This document shows positions 17,146-26,600 of a DNA stretch of 45,453 nt, in pieces. Every line of letters starts with the position of its first letter. Position 1 is the first letter of the stretch. A model generated the notes under the pieces. It saw only the letters and a program-made list of their open reading frames with translations. It ran no database searches and was not told the origin of the DNA. A program made the translations under genes and the position numbers. The DNA comes from Nitrospinota bacterium (GTDB lineage: Bacteria > Nitrospinota > Nitrospinia > Nitrospinales > JACRGP01): positions 1-45,453 of the forward strand of contig JACRGP010000110.1 of assembly GCA_016217765.1 (NCBI GenBank). Reading direction: 5' to 3'.

Positions 17146-18429
17146 ATGAAATATTTGATTGTAATTGCCAATGGGTTGACGGACGACCCCATTGCCGAGA
17201 AGGACAACAAAACGCCCCTGCAACTGGCGGACACCCCGAACCTGGATCGGTTGGCCCGATTGGGCCGATCGGGAATGGTCCATACCATTCCGGAAACCTT
17301 GCACGCCGGTAGCGACGTGTCTTTTCTTTCTCTTTTGGGATACGCGCCGGAACGTTATTACGCCGGGCCGGCCTATTTCGAGGCGGCCGCGCTGAACGTG
17401 AAGCTCGACGAGGACGATTTTCCGTTGTGTTGCGATTTTGTCATCCTGCAATCCAGCCACAACGACATGGTCATGAAGGATTACGCGGCGGGCGGGATTT
17501 CCTCCGGCGACGCCAACCTGCTCCTGGACGCCTTGCGGAAGCAGATCGTCAACGTTTCCGTCGATTTTTACCCCGGAAACGGCTATCGCAATTTAATGGT
17601 CGTTAAAAACCGGTTGCTGGCCCGTACGGGCGTTTTGAAAACCGGTCCCGCGGGTCCCATGAAAAACGGCGGCGCCCCGCCGCCGGACGGTCCGGCGGCG
17701 CCCGCGAGGCTGACGCCGCCTGACGAACTGATCGGCGAGGGGATCCGCCGGCACATGCCGGCGGACGACGCGCATAAGGAACTGGCGTACATCGTCAACC
17801 AGGCGCAGATCATCCTCCATCATCACCCGCTGAATAAAGAGCGGAGAAGGAAGGGCCTGGATCCGGTGAACAGCATTTGGCCGTGGGGCAACGGCGGTCG
17901 TCCGGACCTGCCCTCGTTCGAGAGCGAAAACCGGAAAACCGCTTCGGCGGTTTCCGCTTCCTCGCTTTTCACGGGCATGGCGGTTTGCGCGGGAATGAAG
18001 GTTGTCCCGGCCCAGGGGGCCGCGGGTTCGATGGACGCCGATTATCGGGGCAAAGTCCACGCGGCCTTGGCCGAACTGGAGACCCGGGACGCGGTCTACC
18101 TGCAGGTTTCCGCCTGCGAGGAGGTTTCGTTGCACGGCAACCTCGACGATAAAATCCTGGCCATCGAGGATTTCGACCGGGAGGTCGTGGGGCCTCTTCT
18201 GAGCGCCTTGGAAGGGCAAAATGATGTTAAAATACTGCTGGTTGTGAGCCACGTCAGTTCCGCGGTACTGATGAAATACAAGAAGGACCCCGTCCCCTTC
18301 GTCGTTTATCCCGCGCGCCGGGGACCCGACGGGACGGAGCGTTTTGACGAGGACATTTTGAAGGCCGGTTCCGAACGTTTCCGCGACGGGCCGGAGTTGA
18401 TCCAGGCGTTGTTCAAGGGAGAGTTATGA
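17146..18429 (+). CDS. apgM: ApgM-type phosphoglycerate mutase / proposed homoserine kinase family protein, metal ligands altered
   Basis: A 427-residue member of the alkaline-phosphatase superfamily clade holding archaeal-type phosphoglycerate mutase and a 'proposed homoserine kinase'. Conserved parts include TPLQLADTPNLDRLA, the catalytic-serine loop HAGSDVSFLSLLGY (S56), SIWPWGNGG and KILAIEDFDREVVGP. The metal-ligand positions are changed: the N-terminal DG is NG (N9), the HVEAPDEAGH-type motif is QVSACEEVSL (Q320, E325, L329), and the DHxTP...TH motif is SHVSS...KY (S368, Y378). The frame is intact and its stop overlaps lysC by ATGA, so it looks retained for a role linked to aspartate-family synthesis. 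It may be non-catalytic or have a different chemistry. Confidence 0.8.
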   Translation: MKYLIVIANGLTDDPIAEKDNKTPLQLADTPNLDRLARLGRSGMVHTIPETLHAGSDVSFLSLLGYAPERYYAGPAYFEAAALNVKLDEDDFPLCCDFVILQSSHNDMVMKDYAAGGISSGDANLLLDALRKQIVNVSVDFYPGNGYRNLMVVKNRLLARTGVLKTGPAGPMKNGGAPPPDGPAAPARLTPPDELIGEGIRRHMPADDAHKELAYIVNQAQIILHHHPLNKERRRKGLDPVNSIWPWGNGGRPDLPSFESENRKTASAVSASSLFTGMAVCAGMKVVPAQGAAGSMDADYRGKVHAALAELETRDAVYLQVSACEEVSLHGNLDDKILAIEDFDREVVGPLLSALEGQNDVKILLVVSHVSSAVLMKYKKDPVPFVVYPARRGPDGTERFDEDILKAGSERFRDGPELIQALFKGEL

Positions 18430-19721
18430 GTCGCAGGTTGATTGTGCAGAAATACGGCGGGACTTCGGTGGGCACCATCGAGCGCATCAGGAAGGTCGCC
18501 GAGAGGGTTGCCCGGGCGAAGCGGGAAGGGGTGGACGTGATGGTGGTGGTTTCCGCCATGGCCGGGGAGACGGACAAACTCCTCAACATGGCCCGGCAGA
18601 TTTCGGATTCCCCCAACCGCCGGGAGATCGATCTTTTGCTTTCCTCCGGGGAGAGGATTTCCAGCGCGCTGGTGACCATCGCCTTGAACGCCATCGGATG
18701 CCCGGCCGTTTCCCTGACCGGCAGGCAGATGGGCCTGTTGACCGACAACACCCACACCCGCGCCCGCATCAAGCAGATCGACGGCGCCCGGGCCAGGAAA
18801 TTTCTGCAGGAGAACCACGTCGTGGTGGTCGCCGGATTCCAGGGGATCAACGAGCGCGGCGACGTGACCACGCTGGGCCGGGGCGGGTCGGACACCTCCG
18901 CCGTCGCGCTCGCCGTCGCGCTGAACGCCGGCAGTTGCGAGATATACACCGACGTGGACGGGGTCTACACCTCGGACCCCAACGTCGTCCCCGACGCCCG
19001 GAAACTGGACGTCGTTTCCTACGAGGAAATGCTGGAGATGGCCAGCCTGGGGGCCAAGGTCCTGCAGATCCGGAGCGTGGAATTCGCCAAGAACTTCAAC
19101 ATGCCGCTCGTCGTCCGCTCCTCGTATAACGACGAGCCGGGCACCCTGATATGCAAGGAGGATTCGAAGATGGAACAGCCGGTCGTTTCCGGTGTGATGT
19201 ACGACAAGAACCAGACCAAGATCACCGTCTCCGGGGTCCCGGACCAACCGGGCGTCGCCGCCCGGATTTTCGGCGCGCTGGCCGCCGCCGAACTCTCCGT
19301 GGACATGATCATCCAGAACGTGAGCGCCGAGAACCATACGGACATATCGTTCACGCTGGCCGCCGCCGACGCGGGCGAGGCGGCGGAGATCATGAGGAAA
19401 GTCGCCCCCGACCTCCGCGCCTCGGGCGTCTCCTGCAACTCCGATATCGCCAAGATCTCCATCGTGGGGGCGGGCATGAGGAGCCACTCCGGCGTCGCCG
19501 CGCGCATGTTCAATGGCCTTTCCCGGGAGAACATCAACATCATGATGATCAGCACCTCGGAAATCCGCATCTCGTGCGTCATCGAGAAAAAATACGCGGA
19601 ACTCGCGACGCGCGTCCTGCACGAGGAATTCGGGTTGAGCCGGGAAGCGGTCCGTTCCGACGCAAAATCGAGGCCGGTCAAAAGCAAACCCCAGCCGAGG
19701 AGAAAAGCCGCGGGATCATGA
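18426..19721 (+). CDS. lysC: Aspartate kinase
   Basis: Phosphorylates L-aspartate, the committed step to lysine, threonine and methionine. The kinase domain opens with [15 protein letters not shown] (residues 8-22); other motifs are [20 protein letters not shown] and [14 protein letters not shown]. Two C-terminal ACT domains ([17 protein letters not shown] from about 265, [19 protein letters not shown] from about 350) should confer allosteric control by lysine and/or threonine. A short basic tail follows. It overlaps both neighbours by ATGA, so translation of the three genes is probably coupled. Confidence 0.96.
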   Translation: MSRRLIVQKYGGTSVGTIERIRKVAERVARAKREGVDVMVVVSAMAGETDKLLNMARQISDSPNRREIDLLLSSGERISSALVTIALNAIGCPAVSLTGRQMGLLTDNTHTRARIKQIDGARARKFLQENHVVVVAGFQGINERGDVTTLGRGGSDTSAVALAVALNAGSCEIYTDVDGVYTSDPNVVPDARKLDVVSYEEMLEMASLGAKVLQIRSVEFAKNFNMPLVVRSSYNDEPGTLICKEDSKMEQPVVSGVMYDKNQTKITVSGVPDQPGVAARIFGALAAAELSVDMIIQNVSAENHTDISFTLAAADAGEAAEIMRKVAPDLRASGVSCNSDIAKISIVGAGMRSHSGVAARMFNGLSRENINIMMISTSEIRISCVIEKKYAELATRVLHEEFGLSREAVRSDAKSRPVKSKPQPRRKAAGS

Positions 19722-21301
19722 GGACCATCAAACTCTACGACACCACCCTCCGCGACGGCGCCCAAGGCGAGGACGTTTCCTTCACGGTCGAGGACAAGGT
19801 CCGCATTGCCCACAAACTGGACGAACTCGGCGTCCATTACATCGAAGGCGGTTGGCCCGGCTCCAATCCCCGCGACATCGAATTCTTCAAAAAGATAAAA
19901 CGCTCCTCCTTCGCCCAGGCCCGGGTCGCGGCGTTCGGGAGCACGAGGCGCCCCGAAAAGTCCGCCGAGGACGACCCCAACCTCCAAGGCCTCCTGTCCG
20001 CGGAGACGGAGGCGGTCACCATTTTCGGCAAATCCTGGGACATGCACGTGCGCGAGGCGTTGGGCTCCACGCTGGACGAGAACCTCAGGATGGTCGGCGA
20101 TTCCGTGAAGTACCTGAAGAAACGGCTGGCGGAAGTCCTGTTCGACGCGGAACACTTTTTCGACGGTTACAAGCGAAACCCGGAATACGCCCTGAAGGTG
20201 GTCAAGGAAGCCGAATCCGCCGGGGCGGATTGGATCGTTCTCTGCGACACCAACGGCGGGTCCCTGCCTTCCGAAATCAAGGCGATTTTCGAAACCGTCA
20301 AGAAACACTGCGGGGCCAGACTGGCCATCCACACCCACAACGATTCCGAGCTGGCCGTGGCCAACGCCATTGCCGCCGTGGAAGCCGGCGCCGAGCAGGT
20401 GCAGGGCACGATCAACGGCTACGGCGAGCGTTGCGGCAACGCCAACCTCGTTTCCCTCATCCCCAACATCAAGCTCAAGTTGGGCATGGACTGCGTTTCC
20501 GGCGAACAGATGGCCCGTTTGAAGGACGTGTCGTCTTTCGTCGACGAACTCGCGAACAAGGCCCACTGGAGCCATCAGCCTTACGTCGGCAAAAGCGCGT
20601 TCGCCCACAAGGGGGGCGTGCACGTCAACGCCATCAGGAAAAACCGCGAGACCTACGAACACGTGGAGCCCGAGGCCGTGGGCAACCGGCGCCGGATACT
20701 CATTTCCGACCTTTCCGGGAGAAGCGCCATCCTCTACAAGGCCGAGGAATACGGCATCGACCTCGACGGCGAGGACCCGAAACTCAAAAAAATCCTCGAG
20801 ACGTTGAAAACCTCGGAAAACCTCGGCTTCCAGTACGAAGGCGCCGAAGCCTCGTTCGAACTGCTGATGCGCGACGCCCTGGGGGAGAAGGAAATCTTTT
20901 TCGATTTCATCGGCTACCGCGTGATCGTCGAGAAGCGGCGCGAGGACGAAACCCCCATCTCCGAGGCCACCGTGAAGATCCGGGTCAACGGCGTCCCGGA
21001 GGTCACCGCGGCCGAGGGGACGGGTCCCGTCGACGCCCTCGACAAGGCCATACGCAAGGCCCTCGGCAAATTCTATCCGGAACTGGAGGACGTCAACCTG
21101 TGCGATTACAAGGTCAGGATCCTGGACGAGAAAAAAGGGACCGGCGCGAAAATCCGCGTGCTGGTGGAGTCCGGGGACCATCATTCCAAGTGGGGCACGG
21201 TGGGTGTTTCGGAAAACATCATCGAAGCCAGTTGGCAGGCGCTGATCGACAGCATCCAGTATAAATTGAACTCCTTTTCGAAAGCCAGGGAACGCCCCTG
21301 A
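19718..21301 (+). CDS. cimA: (R)-citramalate synthase
   Basis: Condenses pyruvate and acetyl-CoA to (R)-citramalate, a threonine-independent route to 2-oxobutyrate for isoleucine. The HMGL-like barrel starts with [16 protein letters not shown], and the metal-binding HxH lies in [16 protein letters not shown] near residue 208. [15 protein letters not shown] and [12 protein letters not shown] follow, and a LeuA-type C-terminal regulatory domain occupies roughly residues 395-520. The 527-residue length fits CimA of the deltaproteobacterial type better than 2-isopropylmalate synthase. The ORF track begins inside lysC; ATG 19718 overlaps the lysC stop. Confidence 0.92.
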   Translation: MRTIKLYDTTLRDGAQGEDVSFTVEDKVRIAHKLDELGVHYIEGGWPGSNPRDIEFFKKIKRSSFAQARVAAFGSTRRPEKSAEDDPNLQGLLSAETEAVTIFGKSWDMHVREALGSTLDENLRMVGDSVKYLKKRLAEVLFDAEHFFDGYKRNPEYALKVVKEAESAGADWIVLCDTNGGSLPSEIKAIFETVKKHCGARLAIHTHNDSELAVANAIAAVEAGAEQVQGTINGYGERCGNANLVSLIPNIKLKLGMDCVSGEQMARLKDVSSFVDELANKAHWSHQPYVGKSAFAHKGGVHVNAIRKNRETYEHVEPEAVGNRRRILISDLSGRSAILYKAEEYGIDLDGEDPKLKKILETLKTSENLGFQYEGAEASFELLMRDALGEKEIFFDFIGYRVIVEKRREDETPISEATVKIRVNGVPEVTAAEGTGPVDALDKAIRKALGKFYPELEDVNLCDYKVRILDEKKGTGAKIRVLVESGDHHSKWGTVGVSENIIEASWQALIDSIQYKLNSFSKARERP

Positions 21302-21319
21302 CCCGGACATGACATGAGC

Positions 21320-21500
21320 GGATGATCCATGGCGGCGCTTCGGGTTTTGGGAAATGAACTCGCCGGCGTCTCCTGGAGAGGAAAAATACCGGACGCGAAA
21401 AGCGCCTTGGTTTTGTCCCCCCTTGCAAAGGGGGATCGGGGGATTTGGACCCGTTGTCCGCGATCGCGGCTTGAATCCCCCCGGACCTCTTTACAAGGGC
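21320..21500. repeat. Mosaic intergenic repeat, copy C (inverted)
   Basis: Positions 21320-21446 are close to the reverse complement of 2292-2420 in copy A, sharing the CATGGCGGCGCTTCGGGTTTTGGG stretch in opposite orientation and the CCCCCTTGCAAAGGGGG palindrome. Positions 21474-21500 are an inverted CCCCCTTGTAAAG-type block. The middle is shorter than in A and B. The copy begins just after the cimA stop and runs into the kinase remnant. Confidence 0.8.
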
Positions 21501-21508
21501 GCTACGCC

Positions 21509-21769
21509 ATGGAGCGCAAGAGGAGCGAAACCGCCCTCCGGGAAAGCGAGGGCAGGTACCGGCTGATTTTCAAACAGATGCAGTCCATCGTCGAGGGGAT
21601 CGGCACGGCCAAGGAGGCGGGCAAGGGACTCGGTTTGGGGCTCTCCATTTCCTTAAGCATCGTCAAGGGCTTTGGGGGGATCATACATGCGTCTAATCAT
21701 AAGGACGGCGGGGCCCTGTTCACGGTCGCCTTCCCTCGTCTTGTTTCGCCTGGGAGGGCGGAGGAATGA
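21509..21769 (+). pseudogene. Sensor histidine kinase remnant (internal deletion)
   Basis: The frame joins the start of a PAS-type segment (RKRSETALRESEGRYRLIFK) directly to the last part of a histidine kinase ATPase domain: GKGLGLGLSISLSIVKGFGG, then GGALFTVAFPR. The phosphoacceptor His helix and the N and G1 boxes are missing, so it cannot autophosphorylate. The 60 codons upstream in the ORF track are translated repeat DNA. Its stop overlaps the response regulator start by ATGA, the normal spacing of a kinase-regulator pair, so it once was the cognate kinase. Confidence 0.8.
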
Positions 21770-23136
21770 AGTCCAACGGCAAGGTGATTTTCATAGACGA
21801 CGAAAAGCACGTCCGCCTTGCGCGCGAGCAAACCCTGCGCCTCGCCAACTACGAGGTCACATGCCTGGCTTCCGCCGAGGAGGCGTTGAGGATCCTGACG
21901 CCGGAATGGGGCGGCGCGCTGGTCTGCGATATTAAAATGCCGGGCATGGACGGGATGACTTTGCTGAGGAAGGCGATGGAAATCGACCCGGAAATCCCGG
22001 TGGCGCTGGTGACCGGCCATGGCGACGTCGCCATGGCGGTGGAGGCCATGCGCGCGGGCGCTTACGATTTTCTGGAAAAACCCTGTCCGACGGACGTGTT
22101 TCTCGACGTCGTCAAACGCGCCGTCGAGAAACGCCGCCTGGTCATGGAAAACCGGGAGCTACGTTCCCGGCTCGACTCCCAATGCGAGCCGCTGTCCCGG
22201 ATCCAGGGGCGGTCGCCCGCCGTCGAGCGGTTGCGGACGGCCATAAATAGTATTGCCCAAACGGACGTTGACGTTCTGGTCCGGGGCGAGACGGGGACGG
22301 GCAAGGAACTGGCCGCCCGATGTCTCCACGACCAGAGCCGGCGGAGGGACAGGCGGTTCGTCGCCGTCAATTGCGGGGCGCTCCCCGAGAGCATCATCGA
22401 AAGCGAACTGTTCGGCCACGAGGCGGGGGCTTTTACCGGCGCCCATTCCCGGCGCGTCGGCAAGTTCGAATACGCCGATAAAGGGACTATTTTCCTGGAC
22501 GAGGTCGAGAGCATACCCTACCCCTCGCAGGTCAAACTCCTGCGCGTCCTGCAGGAGCGGACCGTCGAGCGGCTGGGGTCCAACGAGCCGGTCTCCCTGG
22601 ATATCCGCGTCGTCGCCGCGACCAAGAGCGACCTGAAGGAAATCAGCGTGGCGGGACGCTTCCGCGACGACCTCTACTACCGCCTCAATGTGGCGACCCT
22701 GTATCTCCCTCCTCTCCGCGAGCGCAAGGAGGACATCCCCTTGCTGTTGCAAAGTTTCGTGCTGGAGGCCTGTTCGCGTTACCGATGCCGTCCCCCTGAA
22801 TTGTCGAGAGATACGATACAAGACCTGCTTTCCCGGAATTGGGAAGGCAACGCGCGGGAACTCAAAAACGAGGCGGAACGGTTCGTCCTGAACCGTCAAT
22901 TTCAGATGGACCTCTCGGGAGAACCGCCGGCGGAGGACTTCAACCTCCGGTCGAAAGACGCGCGGTCCATGCCGCTCTCCCGGCAAGTGAACGAATTCGA
23001 GAAGGTGTTGATCGAGCAGGAACTCATCCGCCAGAAAGGGGACATCAAGAAAACCCATACCGCATTGGGTCTTCCCCGGCAAACCCTGTACGATAAAATG
23101 AACAAATACGGCCTCAAAAGGACCGATTATATTTAA
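21766..23136 (+). CDS. Sigma-54-dependent response regulator (DctD/NtrC class)
   Basis: A three-domain transcription activator of 456 residues. The receiver domain (1-120) has IDDE, phosphoacceptor Asp in LVCDIKMPGMDG and Lys in DFLEKP. The AAA+ domain (about 145-375) has Walker A GETGTGKE, the sigma-54-contacting GAFTGA loop and Walker B GTIFLDEV. The C-terminal Fis-type helix-turn-helix is KKTHTALGLPRQTLYDKMNKYG. It should open sigma-54 promoters when phosphorylated. Its own kinase is broken, so it would need another donor or be idle; the intact frame suggests recent decay or retained function. Target genes are unknown. Confidence 0.93.
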   Translation: MKSNGKVIFIDDEKHVRLAREQTLRLANYEVTCLASAEEALRILTPEWGGALVCDIKMPGMDGMTLLRKAMEIDPEIPVALVTGHGDVAMAVEAMRAGAYDFLEKPCPTDVFLDVVKRAVEKRRLVMENRELRSRLDSQCEPLSRIQGRSPAVERLRTAINSIAQTDVDVLVRGETGTGKELAARCLHDQSRRRDRRFVAVNCGALPESIIESELFGHEAGAFTGAHSRRVGKFEYADKGTIFLDEVESIPYPSQVKLLRVLQERTVERLGSNEPVSLDIRVVAATKSDLKEISVAGRFRDDLYYRLNVATLYLPPLRERKEDIPLLLQSFVLEACSRYRCRPPELSRDTIQDLLSRNWEGNARELKNEAERFVLNRQFQMDLSGEPPAEDFNLRSKDARSMPLSRQVNEFEKVLIEQELIRQKGDIKKTHTALGLPRQTLYDKMNKYGLKRTDYI

Positions 23137-23242
23137 GATCGTATCGCGGGTTTCTTTTGTAAAAGCCAGCGCTTCCCCTGCATTCCCTCCCACCAACCGG
23201 ATACCCCAAAAAAACGGGTTCTGTTTTTGCCTTTTGAGGCCA

Positions 23243-23311
23243 ATTGCCACATAGGCAATATTCGGAAGTTCGTATACGGGGCGTATGGATTATACGGACT
23301 ATCGTATGCGT
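23243..23311. promoter_or_regulatory. Cluster of short inverted and repeated motifs (candidate operator)
   Basis: An inverted repeat ATTGCC-N5-GGCAAT (23243-23259) is followed by four related motifs, CGTATACGG, GCGTATGG, TATACGG and CGTATGCG, within 40 bp (23271-23310). This lies between the response regulator and the chemoreceptor remnant. It may be an old regulatory region; no regulator can be named. Confidence 0.35.
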
Positions 23312-23377
23312 CCCCTAGATTCTATTTTGTGTCCGATGCTTGATCCTCTTTGTTTATGACGGTTACAGGTCTTTTAG

Positions 23378-23521
23378 GAAGGACTTCGGGCTTTGGCAGA
23401 CTTTTTGCTGGTCCTAACGCAAGACGCGGCCCAGGGCGCGCGCGAGACCCGGCGGTCGGCGGAAGAGCTTTCCCGCATGGCCGCCGAGCTCCAGACGATC
23501 GTCGGCCGGTTCAAGGGTTGA
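23378..23521 (+). pseudogene. Methyl-accepting chemotaxis protein C-terminal remnant
   Basis: This piece is not in the ORF track in its own frame. It encodes about 47 residues ending in AAQGARETRRSAEELSRMAAELQ then TIVGRFKG-stop, which is the typical end of a bacterial chemoreceptor signalling domain. An in-frame stop lies just upstream (TAG at 23375), and there is no sign of the hairpin tip, HAMP or membrane segments. It is a decayed fragment, next to the decayed kinase. Confidence 0.55.
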
Positions 23522-23623
23522 TTCGATCGCGGAAGGGGGGCAAGAGGGGGCGAAGGGGCGGCTCGCCGCTGGAAATGCCGTTGCCGGGCGGCGCGAGGAA
23601 CGGCAAATTCCGTCCCGCTACGT

Positions 23624-26600
23624 TCAGCGCGCCGTCCTGAGGAGAGAGCCCACGGTTTTTCGATAGAAACTTCGCACCGCTTGCGTTGTTTTTTCGTAAT
23701 CGGCCAGAAGCGTTTGCGCCAGCTCCTGGGTGGTTGCCTTCGGGTAACCCATCAACCGGGCGAGGGCGGCGAGGGAATCGGTTTCGCAGGGCAGGTTGTT
23801 GGCGAACGCGGGGCTGGAAATACGAAGAGCGCACTCCAGGTTGCGCAGGAAAAGGTAGTTTGCCCCGAGGCGTTCCGCGGCGTCCTGCTCGACGATTCCA
23901 TTGAGGGCCAGGAGGTTCAAGGCGTCCAGGGTGTTCGTGGCGCGTAGTTTTTTGTGCCGGTAGCCGCGCGTCAATTGCAGGATTTGGACGGCGAATTCGA
24001 TGTCGGCCAGCCCCCCGTAACCGAGCTTGACGTTACGCCCTTTCTGGACTTCCCTTGCGATCTCCAGTTCCATCCGTTCCCTGAGACGCGAAATTTCGAT
24101 CAAGTCCCCGTACTCCAGTTTTGGGGAATAGCAGAAGGCATGGGCGACGTTCAGGAATTTTTCCCCCAGACCGGCGTGTCCCGCGACGAACCGGGCCCGG
24201 GTGAGGGCCTGCCGTTCCCAGGTCCGCGCCCGGTTGTTGAAATAGTCTTCGTACCCTTGCAGGGAAAGGACCAGAAGGCCCTTGCTTCCGTCCGGCCGCA
24301 GGTCGGTGTCTATTTTATAGGCGTACCCCGCCGTCGTGACCTCGGAGGTCAACTGGACCAGCGTCTGGGAAAGCGAAATATAATGCGCGAGCGCGTCTTC
24401 CGAGGACATCCCGCGGGAACCGCCCGCCGGTTCGTCGTAGACGAAGACCATGTCCAGGTCCGACCCGAAATTGAGTTCGCGGCCCCCGAGTTTTCCCATC
24501 CCGATGACGGCAAAGTCGCATGGCGGGGGTTGGGCGAGTTTCGACTGGTTCGCGGTTTCCTCGCAGGCCAGGGCGAACGCGATCTGCAGGAACGCGTCCG
24601 CGAGGTTGGACAAGTCCGAAAGCGTTCCCCGCAGGTCGGCTTCTTGGATAAGGTATCTCATGCCGATGCGGAGCTCCTCGCCCTGCTTGAAGCGGCGCAG
24701 GAGTATTTTCTTCGCCTGAAGGTTGCCGCGGAGGCCCGGGCTTCGGCGTAACTCCTCCAGGATTTTCTCCTGCGGCTTGAAACGGTAGATCGATTCCAGG
24801 TTGAGCAGGACGTCGGTGAAAGCGGGTTGCTTCACAAGGATTTCCGACAGGTAATCGCTCCCGCCGAAAAGGACGAGGAGCAGTTCGAGGAACTTGTCGT
24901 TGTCCTTGAGGATGTCGAGATAGGTTTCCCGCGCCCTGCTGGCCTCCACGAAGCGGACCAGGTTTTCAACGGCGGAGTTGGGCTTGGGCGTTTCCCGGCA
25001 ACGCGCGAGGATTTTGGGAAGGACGAGATAAAAGTTCTGGACGCTCTTCTCCGTGGGGTGGGAGAACTCGGGGCCGTCCCTCAAGGATTGAAGGAATTGG
25101 AAGGCGCGTTGCGGGTCGGAGAAAGGGATGTCTTTCAGCGCCTCGATGGCGAACTGGGACTCGTCGAACGCCGATTTTTTTTTCTCCTCCTGGAAGGCGA
25201 TTTCCCTGGCCTCCTCCTTTTTGCTCTCGGCGAACAATCCGGCGAAAAGAGCGCCGACAAATTGAGTGTGTTTTTCGTATTCCTCGAACAGCCGCGCGAT
25301 AAGGTCCTGGGGGTTTCTTCCAGACAGGCCCATTTTTCTGGCGAGGATGGCGAGGTTAGCCGGGTCCCTGGGCAGGCGATGGGTTTGCAGGCCAAAGGAG
25401 ATCTGCACCCGGTTCTCCAGGTTGCGGAGAAAAATGTAGGCGTCCCGGAGGCGTTGACGGTCGGAATCCGGGACAAAGCCGCCTTCGCGCAACCGGTCGA
25501 GCATGTCCAGGGTATTCCGGCCTCTCAGGCGCTTGTCCCGCCCGCCAAAGAGAAGCTGGTAGCTCTGGACCGTGAACTCGACTTCCCGGATGCCGCCGAA
25601 CCCGAGCTTGATGTTTCCCTTCTCCGCTTTTTTCCGCCGCAGGTCCTGGTCGATCTTGTCCTTCATGGACTTGATTTCATCGACGGCGGCGAAATCCAGG
25701 TGTTTCCTGTAAATGAAGGGCTCGATCATGGCGAAAAATTCGTTCCCCAGGGCCTCGCTCCCGGCGGACACTCGCGCCTTGATCAAGGCTTGCCGCTCCC
25801 ATGTCCGTCCCCAGGACTGGTAATAAATTTCCGAGCTGGCCAGGGAGTTGGCGATCTCGCCGCCATGCCCTTCCGGGCGGAGGTTCAGGTCGACGCGAAA
25901 GACGTTGCCGTCCCGGTCGATTTCGTTGATGGTCCGGGTGACCGTCTGGGCCAGCTTCGTGGAATATTCGTGGTTCGTGATTTTCACGCAGTCGGGGGCC
26001 GACGGGTCCGGCCGCGTCTCGCCCATGCTGGACGAGTAGATGTAAATGAGGTCGATGTCCGAACTGAAATTCAACTCCCGGCCGCCGAGTTTTCCCATGC
26101 CCAGGATGGCGAACTCCGATTCCTTCCAGGCGCCGTCGGCGCATTGGTAAAAAGGGACGCCGTGTTTTTTCTTGAGGCGCCGGTCGGCGAATTCGTAGGC
26201 GATTTGGAGGCAGACGTCGGCGATGTTGGATATGTCCTCCGCCGTTTCCTTGAATTCAGCCAGTCCCAGCAGGTCTCGCAGTCCGACGCGGATGTACTCT
26301 CTTTTTTTGAAGAGGCGGAGGAGCCTGGGCGTCTCGTCGCCAAGGTACCGGTCCCCGGCCATTTCATGGAAATCCCGGTACAGGAGGTCCTTGGACTTCG
26401 GTTTGCTCAGGGTCTCCGGCTGTTTCAGCCAGTCGAAATAAGAGGGGTCGTTGATGAGGGCGTCGCTCAAAAACTGGCTTCCGGAAAAAAGCGCGATCAG
26501 GGCTTTCAGGAGCTCGGGCGAGCCGTGGAGGATCGTGTAAAAATAATTTTTATCGTAGAGTTTCTCCGCGAACCGCTCGAAATTGGAAAGGGCGACGTCG

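Noticed and set aside
19019-21310. 763-codon ORF antisense to lysC/cimA
   Set aside because: It overlaps two well-identified genes and has no recognisable family; it is a GC-bias shadow.
23350-23640. 96-codon ORF between the response regulator and glnE
   Set aside because: It is out of frame with the chemoreceptor tail seen at 23378-23521 and has an Arg/Gly-rich shadow composition.
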